From positions 1-10,219 of the forward strand of contig CALJIG010000099.1 of the NCBI GenBank assembly GCA_937974175.1: a stretch of DNA of 10,219 nucleotides. The letters are read 5' to 3'. The notes below the pieces were generated by a model, which was not told where the DNA came from, did no database searches, and saw nothing but the letters and a program-made list of their open reading frames with translations. Position numbers and translations under genes: made by a program. Of the stretch, positions 1 to 6,000 are shown in pieces (positions within the stretch are counted from its first letter, which is position 1; each line of letters starts with the position of its first letter). This DNA is from an uncultured Ignavibacteria bacterium (lineage in GTDB: Bacteria; Bacteroidota; Ignavibacteria; Tepidaquicellales; Tepidaquicellaceae).

Positions 1-13
1 TACAGGTATAATT

Positions 14-32
14 TTAATAACAAGGTTATTAA
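14..32. repeat. Short inverted repeat upstream of the first gene
   Basis: TTAATAAC and GTTATTAA form a perfect 8-bp dyad around the spacer AAG. It is followed nine bases later by a run of nine T (42-50). It could be an operator for the gene at 78, or a weak terminator of a gene lying before the window. The gap between the stem and the T-run argues against a canonical terminator. The dyad is seen directly; its role is open. Confidence 0.4.
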
Positions 33-52
33 CTCACATAATTTTTTTTTAA

Positions 53-60
53 TATATTTA
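53..60 (+). promoter_or_regulatory. Candidate Bacteroidota-type -7 box for the first gene
   Basis: TATATTTA matches seven of eight positions of the Bacteroidota -7 consensus TAnnTTTG and ends 17 bases before the ATG at 78. No convincing TTTG/TTG -33 box lies about 19 bases upstream, and the region is so AT-rich that chance matches are expected. A TATAAT hexamer at 7-12 is an alternative. Confidence 0.25.
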
Positions 61-77
61 ATTAAACGTCCTCTAAA

Positions 78-2213
78 ATGAAAAAAACGTTATTACTCGT
101 ACTACTATTTTCTGCTTTCATTGGGCTGAAAGCGCAATATCAAGTAAATGAAGGATTTGAAACTCCTACATTTCCACCAACCGGTTGGGTTATCGGAACA
201 TCTACGTATATGACCCGTTCAGTAGCAGCCAGCGGTTACGGAGTAGGTTCTGCCAGCGCAAGATATAATTTTTATAATGCAGATGCCGGTGTCATTGACT
301 CATTAGTTACATTTTCCTTTACCGGAACAGGCGCAACTGATAGTTTATCTTTTGACCATGCGTATGCTACATACTCAGGCGAAGTAGATCAACTAAACAT
401 TTATACTTCGACTGATGGTTATACATACACATTGCTGATTAATTTATTGGGCGGCTCAGCAGGACCTTTAAACACCGGAGGAACTTTGTCATCATCATTT
501 ACTCCAACAGCAGCTCAATGGGCTACAAAAAAATATTCCGTTCCGGTAGGAACTGTAAAAGTTAAGTTTGAAGTAATATCGGACTTTGGAAATAACTTAT
601 ACATTGATAATATTAAAATCGGTCAGCCTCCAACGGCAGATGTTGCTGCCGCAGGTATAGGAGCTTCAGGGACAGTTTTCTTTGGCTCAACAACAATTAA
701 TCCTACAGGCACAGTTCAAAATAACGGACTAACTCCTGCGACTTTTGTTGTAACAAGAACAATTTCAGGCGGATACGTCAGCACAATTCCTGTTGTAGGT
801 TTGGCTGCCGGTGCTTCCACAACAGTTACATTCGATCCTTGGACTTTCGTTTCTGGAAATACTTACACCGTAAGAGATTCCACATATATGGTCGGTGACT
901 CTAACCCTGCAAATGATACACTGCAAGGTTCATTAACTCCTCAGCTTCCTAAAACAATTGCTATATTAAATGCAGATAATGCCAGCAGAGACTCATTAGT
1001 AGCTCATATGACATTAGCAGGTATATCTTCAGATTATTATGATATTTTAACTACAGTACAAAGTTTCAGACTCTGGAGAACAACAATATTATTATTACCT
1101 TCTGACGCAAGCTGGTCTGCATCTTTAAGAGACTCTATAAAAGCAGCAATGGATAATGCAAACGATGCTGTTAACAAAAAAGCATTCTTATTCTTCGGAA
1201 ACGATATCGGATATCAAAACGATCCGAAAAGAAATGTAGCTGTTTCAGCTGCTGATTCAACATTCTACAGACAATATTTAAGAGCTGTTTACAATGCTGA
1301 TAACTGGCTAACACAAACTCAGTTTGCTGCAAGCAAAAAATATAAAGGAGTTATCGCTCCTTTCACAAACATTACTGCTGATAGCTGTAACGACGCTTAT
1401 CCTGATGCTGTTTCACCTGCAACATGGTACGGCGGTCAGGCAGCTTTAGTGCCGATTGGTGAATCCGGTGATAACGATACTTGTAATGCAGTTGTTTACA
1501 ACGGAACATTTTACAACATGTTTTATGCTACAAATGTTTACTCAAAGTTTGTTCCGACAACAAGCGCATCACTTGCACCAACAGGTGGAATTTTTAATGC
1601 GATACAGGGATACATTGAGCAAAACGGCGGACAGCTTCCTGTTGAGCTTGCTTCATTCACTTCATCTATTGATAACAGAAAAGTTACTCTTAACTGGTCA
1701 ACAGTAACTGAAGAGAACAATGCAGGATTTGAAATTGAAAGAAAACTTACCGGCGCAACTGCATGGACTAATGCAGGACATATAAACGGCGCAGGAAATT
1801 CTAACACTATAAAGAATTATACTTTCACAGATAACAACCTTGCAACAGGAAAATACAACTACAGACTGAAACAAGTTGACTTCAACGGTAACTTTGAATA
1901 TTTCAATCTTTCTAATGAAGTAAATATCGGCGTACCGAATAAATTTGCTTTATCACAGAACTATCCGAATCCTTTCAACCCGACAACAAATATTAATTAT
2001 GACTTACCTTTCGATAGCAAGGTAATGATTAAAATATTTGATATCACAGGCAGAGAGGTTTCTCAGATAGTAAATACTGTACAGCCTGCAGGTTATTATT
2101 CAGTTAACTTCAATGCTTCAGTATTATCAAGCGGTGTTTACTTCTATCAGATTACAGCTGACGGAGGAAACCAGTCATTCGCTAAAACATTAAAAATGAT
2201 GCTTATCAAATAG
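78..2213 (+). CDS. Secreted multidomain T9SS cargo protein (choice-of-anchor J, CARDB-like, FN3-like, T9SS CTD)
   Basis: This 711-aa protein is predicted to be exported by the Sec system and then moved across the outer membrane by type IX secretion. Residues 1-20 are a signal peptide (MKK, hydrophobic core, LKAQ). Residues 22-181 look like a choice-of-anchor J jelly roll: it opens with NEGFETPTFPPTGW and closes with LYIDNIKI. Residues 185-287 resemble a CARDB-type Ig fold (GLAAGASTTVTF, GDSNPANDTL). Residues 290-518 look Rossmann-like, with FFGNDIGYQ at 372-380 and FYRQYL at 396-401; I know this pattern from secreted proteins but not its function. Residues 522-617 are the FN3-like domain that often precedes T9SS CTDs (LPVELASF, VTLNWSTVTEENNAGFEIER). 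Residues 619-711 are the CTD (QNYPNPFNP at 627-635, LIK end). The ATG gives an ideal signal peptide. The last 190 residues closely match those of the gene at 3057. A role in adhesion or glycan binding is inference. Confidence 0.9.
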   Translation: MKKTLLLVLLFSAFIGLKAQYQVNEGFETPTFPPTGWVIGTSTYMTRSVAASGYGVGSASARYNFYNADAGVIDSLVTFSFTGTGATDSLSFDHAYATYSGEVDQLNIYTSTDGYTYTLLINLLGGSAGPLNTGGTLSSSFTPTAAQWATKKYSVPVGTVKVKFEVISDFGNNLYIDNIKIGQPPTADVAAAGIGASGTVFFGSTTINPTGTVQNNGLTPATFVVTRTISGGYVSTIPVVGLAAGASTTVTFDPWTFVSGNTYTVRDSTYMVGDSNPANDTLQGSLTPQLPKTIAILNADNASRDSLVAHMTLAGISSDYYDILTTVQSFRLWRTTILLLPSDASWSASLRDSIKAAMDNANDAVNKKAFLFFGNDIGYQNDPKRNVAVSAADSTFYRQYLRAVYNADNWLTQTQFAASKKYKGVIAPFTNITADSCNDAYPDAVSPATWYGGQAALVPIGESGDNDTCNAVVYNGTFYNMFYATNVYSKFVPTTSASLAPTGGIFNAIQGYIEQNGGQLPVELASFTSSIDNRKVTLNWSTVTEENNAGFEIERKLTGATAWTNAGHINGAGNSNTIKNYTFTDNNLATGKYNYRLKQVDFNGNFEYFNLSNEVNIGVPNKFALSQNYPNPFNPTTNINYDLPFDSKVMIKIFDITGREVSQIVNTVQPAGYYSVNFNASVLSSGVYFYQITADGGNQSFAKTLKMMLIK

Positions 2214-2241
2214 CAATTAGCAATTAGTAATTAGTAATTAA
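2207..2241. repeat. Heptamer tandem array, left side of the first terminator
   Basis: Five 7-base units in exact register: CAAATAG (its last three bases are the stop codon of the first gene), CAATTAG twice, TAATTAG and TAATTAA. It resembles the short tandemly repeated heptamers known from cyanobacteria and common between genes in Bacteroidota-type genomes. It is the opposite-strand counterpart of the array at 2287-2328. Confidence 0.8.
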
Positions 2242-2246
2242 TATTC

Positions 2247-2286
2247 AAAAAGCTCTTGTTGAGAAATCAGCAGGAGCTTTTTTTTT
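2247..2286 (+). terminator. Intrinsic terminator of the first gene
   Basis: The arms 2247-2262 and 2267-2282 pair over 16 bp, with two G-U wobbles, around a GAAA (GNRA) tetraloop. The 3' arm runs into nine T (2278-2286). It starts 33 bases after the stop codon. The core GAGCTTTTT arm pairs with AAAAAGCTC. The minus strand would have only five T, so efficient two-way termination is unlikely. Confidence 0.93.
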
Positions 2287-2328
2287 GATAACTGATAATT
2301 GTTGATTGTTAATTGTTAATTGTTAATT
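2287..2328. repeat. Heptamer tandem array, right side of the first terminator
   Basis: Six 7-base units in exact register: GATAACT, GATAATT, GTTGATT, then GTTAATT three times. Read on the other strand the unit is AATTAAC, which differs from the left-hand AATTAGC/AATTAGT only at positions where a + strand RNA would form G-U pairs. Positions 2215-2243 can therefore pair with 2300-2328 without a break. Confidence 0.8.
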
Positions 2329-2330
2329 CC

Positions 2331-2347
2331 GCAGGAGTTTTTTTTTT
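2331..2347 (+). other. Orphan 3' half of a terminator
   Basis: GCAGGAG followed by ten T repeats the 3' arm and T-run of both terminators in the window (2271-2286 and 7886-7900). No complementary CTCCTGC arm lies upstream. It looks like a leftover or copied terminator half attached to the heptamer array. It should not terminate on its own. Confidence 0.5.
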
Positions 2348-2459
2348 ACTGTTTAAAATAATATCTGTTCTTTTTTATGCGTTGCAAACTGAATTTTATC
2401 TTATGTTTTTATGCAAATTATCAGTCAAATCGAAGGAATAATATAACACCCCTGTTTTT
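2348..2459. other. AT-rich intergenic stretch with nothing recognised
   Basis: I see no RNA gene, clear promoter, repeat or credible coding region here. An ATG at 2377 opens only a 32-codon frame. The few GC-richer bases (around 2448-2455, ACACCCCTG) form no evident hairpin. Confidence 0.5.
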
Positions 2460-2481
2460 GTTAGGATTTTGTTAGGATTTT
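2460..2481 (+). repeat. Two tandem copies of an 11-mer
   Basis: GTTAGGATTTT occurs twice back to back (2460-2470, 2471-2481). The 11-bp period is about one helical turn, so it could present one protein site twice on the same DNA face, or be a simple slippage duplication. Its function is unknown. Confidence 0.6.
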
Positions 2482-2509
2482 TTTTTAATTTGTTATAAAA
2501 AAAAAAAAA
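2478..2509. repeat. T9/A13 homopolymer inverted repeat
   Basis: Nine T (2478-2486) and thirteen A (2497-2509) are separated by AATTTGTTAT and can fold into a 9-bp A/T stem. The long A-run is also a likely place for length errors in the assembly. Confidence 0.5.
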
Positions 2510-2519
2510 GTAGATTTTA

Positions 2520-2632
2520 ATTTTTCCTCTAAGAAAAAAATAATAATCTTGATAAATCTTTTTTAAAAGAACCCCAAGTTTCTTTTAAAAAATTTACTGT
2601 AAATTTATTTTACTCAAACAACAAATAATAAA
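2520..2632 (+). repeat. Structured leader element, copy 1 of 3
   Basis: Hairpin P1 pairs TTTTTC with GAAAAA around loop CTCTAA (2527-2532 region), within the conserved CCTCTAAGAAAAAAATAAT stretch. A linker with CTTGATAAATC follows. P2 pairs TTTTTTAAAAGAA (2559-2571) with TTCTTTTAAAAAA (2580-2592), 13 perfect pairs with an 8-base loop (CCCCAAGT). The tail is TTTACTGTAAATTTA and then a T-rich run and ACTCAAACAA. No ATG or ORF follows this copy before copy 2. It could act as structured RNA or as a duplicated promoter/leader module. Confidence 0.7.
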
Positions 2633-2633
2633 T

Positions 2634-2711
2634 CAGAATTTAAATTCCGGAATTTTATTCTGCTTATTGCTGAATAAGATTTTAAAACAAATAATACCTT
2701 CAGGCATTATT
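2634..2711. repeat. Cluster of three hairpins between element copies 1 and 2
   Basis: Three dyads follow one another. At 2634-2662, CAGAAT and ATTCTG enclose the perfect 14-base palindrome AAATTCCGGAATTT (2642-2655). At 2663-2678, CTTATT pairs with AATAAG around GCTG. At 2690-2711, AATAATACC pairs with GGCATTATT around TTCA with one mismatch. None is followed at once by a T-run, so they do not look like terminators. Confidence 0.5.
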
Positions 2712-2722
2712 CTTAAGAAATA

Positions 2723-2830
2723 ATTATTATTTTCTCCTCTAAGAAAAAAATAATCTTGTTAATCTTTTTCAAAAACACAAAATTTTTTGAAAAAGTAATT
2801 GTATATTTTTTTTGCTCAATATAATAAACA
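2723..2830 (+). repeat. Structured leader element, copy 2 of 3
   Basis: P1 here is longer but imperfect: ATTATTTTCTC against GAAAAAAATAAT, one mismatch and one bulge, again closing the CTCTAA loop. The linker is TAATCTTGTTAAT. P2 is CTTTTTCAAAAA (2764-2775) with TTTTTGAAAAAG (2784-2795), 12 perfect pairs and an 8-base loop. The sequence differs from P2 of copy 1, but pairing and loop length are kept. The tail is GTAATTGTATATTTT, then T-rich, then GCTCAATATAATAAA. The conserved part starts 210 bp after that of copy 1. No ORF follows. Confidence 0.7.
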
Positions 2831-2931
2831 AATTTTTATATAGAACATTTTATCACAGGATTTCAGCTAAAGCTAATCTCCGGTGTTTTGTCTGTAAAGT
2901 AACTCCGTCAGTAAATCTGTAAGTACTTTTG
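2831..2931. other. Spacer between element copies 2 and 3
   Basis: It holds a small hairpin at 2859-2878: GATT/AATC and AGC/GCT around loop TAAA, with TC bulged. It also holds a near direct repeat, TCTGTAAAGTAA (2891-2902) and TCTGTAAGTAC (2916-2926). It shares no visible similarity with the spacer between copies 1 and 2 and has no credible ORF. Confidence 0.4.
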
Positions 2932-3041
2932 TTTTTTTCCTCTAAGAAAAAAATAATCCTGATATATCTTTTTTGAACGTGCTTAAAAATCCGTTTAAAA
3001 ATTTACTGTATATTTTTTACTTAAACAATCATTCAAAAACA
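2932..3041 (+). repeat. Structured leader element, copy 3 of 3, directly upstream of the second gene
   Basis: P1 is an 8-bp stem (seven T plus C against G plus seven A) with the same CTCTAA loop. The linker is TAATCCTGATATATC. P2 pairs TTTTTGAACG (2970-2979) with CGTTTAAAAA (2992-3001), ten pairs including one G-U, around a 12-base loop. The G-U pair would be a C-A mismatch in a minus-strand RNA, which favours + strand transcription. The tail is TTTACTGTATATTTT and then ACTTAAACAATC, followed 16 bases later by the ATG at 3057. This copy should form the leader or promoter region of the second gene. Confidence 0.7.
3009..3016 (+). promoter_or_regulatory. Candidate -7 box for the second gene
   Basis: TATATTTT fits TAnnTTTG at seven of eight positions and lies 40 bases before the ATG at 3057. 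Matching boxes stand at the same place in copy 1 (TAAATTTA, 2600-2607) and copy 2 (TATATTTT, 2802-2809). No clear -33 box is seen, so this remains a weak call. Confidence 0.3.
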
Positions 3042-3056
3042 AAACAAAAAACTCTT

Positions 3057-6000
3057 ATGGCTAAACCCTTTAAGACACTAGCAGTTCTCGCAGTTCTTTT
3101 TGTCCTGTTTTGCACGCAGTCTGTATTTGCGCAGCTTACAGGTACTAAAACAATCGGAGGCGGCGGCGATTACGCAACTATCGAAGCAGCTATTACCGAT
3201 TTAAACACTTTAGGAACGGCTGATCCGGGCGTTACCTTTTTAATTGCAGACGGATATTACACTCCTGCTGCTTCTTTAAACATTACTACAACTACAGGTT
3301 CAGCAACTGCACCTATTGAATTCAGACCTGCACCGGGCGCAACCGTTCAGGTTGATGTTTTAGGCGGCGCAACAGGTCCTGCATGGGGTCTTGCTGACGG
3401 CGTAGACTTCGTAACGATTAATGGTTCTAATACAGGTTCAGGCACAGACAGAAGTATGAAAGTTTACAATATTTCAGCCGGTTCAAATATTGGTCTCAAA
3501 GGTTTCGGACAAAATGTTAGCTGTACTTTTAAAAACGTTATTACAAGAACAGGCGCAACCACTACTACAAACTGGAATGCTACTGCCTGCCGCGGTATCG
3601 ATGTTTTTTATACAACTACAGAATCAAATAACTTTGTTGTCGATAACTGCCAAGTCTCTAATGCAGGTATCGGTATCAGAGTTGAAGGTAACTCAACTAC
3701 TCCTTTACTATTCGGAATTATAATCAGAAATAATACAGTTGATAGCTGCGGTGTGCAGGGTATTCACAATATTTATAATATCGGAGCGCAGATTTACAAC
3801 AATACAGTATCCTGCCAGTTAGGAACAGGAACAACTACTATTGGTATAAACGTATTTACAGCAAATGCAGGTAACTTCAGAGTTTATAACAATACTGTAT
3901 TCAATGTAAAATCAAGTTCTACTTCTACATCAACAACAGCTTTTATTGCAGGTATTCAGGTTGCTTCAACCTCAACTGCTAACTCAAGAGCAGGTTCAGT
4001 ATTTAATAATTTTGTTTACGATATTAATTATACTGCCGCAACAGGTACAGCGCCTGTAGCAGGTATTTGGTTCGCAGCTGCAAGTGCAAATACGGCACCT
4101 GATACATGCGTTTACAATACTGTAAACCTTACAGGTTCCAATGCAGCAAACAGAGTTTCTTATGCATTTGCATTCGGCTCTACCACTACAACAAATAAAT
4201 TATTTGTAAGAAACAATATTTTCAGCAATACAATGACAAGCGGTACTGCAATCTCTGCAGGTATGTTCAAAGGCGCAACCGGAACAACAATGAATTCCAA
4301 CTACAATGATATTTACGTCGGTTCAACAAGCGCGACTAAATTAACAGGTAGAATTGTTGCTGTTGCTTATGAAACAATGGCTCAATGGAGAACAGGTTCA
4401 GGCGGTGATGCAAACAGCTTCTCTGAAAATCCTCCTTTCACAAGCGCTACAAACTTACACATCCCTGACGGAACAGGAACTCAGCTTGAATCAGGCGGTG
4501 TTGTTGTACCAACAACAAATTTTGATATAGATAACGTAACAAGAAACGCATCTACACCGGATATCGGCGGTGACGAGTTTAACGGTGTTGCTGTAGATTT
4601 AACAGGTCCCGCAATTTCATATACAAACATTACAAACACAAGCTCTTCTGCTAACAGAACATTAACAGACTTTGCAACTATTACAGACTTAACAGGTGTA
4701 AATACTACCTCAGGCACAAAACCAAGAATTTATTACAAGAAAAGCACAGATGCCAATGCATTTGTAGGAAATACTTCAGGTGATAACGGCTGGAAATGGG
4801 TCGAAGCAACAGATGCAGCATCCCCATTCGATTTCACAATTGATTATTCATTAATCTTCGGCGGTTCAGTAACCGGCGGTGATTTAGTAAACTATTTTGT
4901 TGTGGCACAGGATATCGTTTCCACACCAAACGTCAGCGCAAATCCTTCAGGAGGATTTGTCGGAACAACAGTAGCAGCCATAAGTTCTGCTCCAGCAACA
5001 CCAAATAGTTACAACATTACTGCTCCCCCGCTTTCAGGCGACTATACAGTTGGTCTTGCATTATTCAGACCTGTATCAGGCGGCAATTTCTATCTGGAAA
5101 CAAGGACAAGAAAAGTAATGAGAGAAGTTCCTATGCAATCAGATAATTCTCCTGTAAAAGGAACAGAATCAAATGCTAAAGAATTAACTGCTTATCCTGT
5201 ACTGGAAAAAGGCAAAACAATGATGCAGGAAGTTGAAGAAACATATTCTGTTCCAATGCTTGACGGAAAAGAATATACAGGTTCTTTATATCATGAATTC
5301 ACAGCAAAAGAAAAACGTGATTTAAATATCGCAGATAATATGGCAGGTGTTTATGCTACAGTTACTGCAGCTCTTGCAGATGCATCATTAAGAGGCATCA
5401 GCGGCGCAACAAGATTCCTGCTTACAGATGTATCATACTTAGAAGCAGGTTCAATGACAATCCCGGCAATAGCCGGTGTATCAGCTGTAAACACTTTAAC
5501 AATTAAACCGCAAACAGGTGTTACTACACAAATTGCAGTAAACAGCACTTCACCTGTATTTATCTCTAACTCAGATTACATAATCTGGGACGGTTCAAAT
5601 ACATTAGGCGGTACAACAAGAGATATGACCATTCTGAACAATGGTGTAACAGCAGGTTCTTCAGGCGGAGTTTTCACCGGAAGCTCAGTTGCAGTTAATT
5701 ATAACGTTGTAAAAAATTGTATATTAAAAAATTCAGGTTCAACTATTGCTTACGGCGTAGTATTCAACAGCGGTTCAAATAATACAGCTACCAATAACGT
5801 AGTAACTAAAGCAAACCTAGGTATTCAAGCCCAGGGAAGTTTAGGACAAGGTTCAAACGTTACTATTGACCAAAACGTTATTGGTGATGCAGTTGACAGA
5901 ATCGGAAACAAAGGTATCGTTGTTTACGCTACTAACGGTTTCACAATAACACAAAATACTGTTTCAGAAATCAATAATGCTTTAGCTGCTAACTGTGATG

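Noticed and set aside
14..50. Terminator of a gene before the window
   Set aside because: The T-run begins nine bases after the stem, which is too far for a normal intrinsic terminator; kept only as an inverted repeat.
71..80. CCTCTAAA just before the first ATG as a fourth copy of the leader element
   Set aside because: Only about eight bases match. The GAAAAAAATAAT arm, linker and second hairpin are absent, so this is likely chance.
2377..2475. A 32-codon ORF (MRCKLNFILC...) between the first two genes
   Set aside because: It is short and has no family resemblance. Its stop lies in the GTTAGGATTTT repeat and the composition is that of AT-rich non-coding DNA.
2526..2960. CRISPR-like array
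   Set aside because: There are only three repeats, with spacing over 200 bp, repeats of about 100 bp with internal divergence, and no cas genes.
2973..3056. TTG start 28 codons upstream for the second gene
   Set aside because: It would put a hydrophilic Asn/Lys-rich extension before a perfect signal peptide, and it lies in a hairpin arm shared with two non-coding element copies.
2214..3056. Insertion sequence or MITE remnant in the large intergenic region
   Set aside because: I found no transposase fragment, no terminal inverted repeats bounding the region and no target-site duplication.
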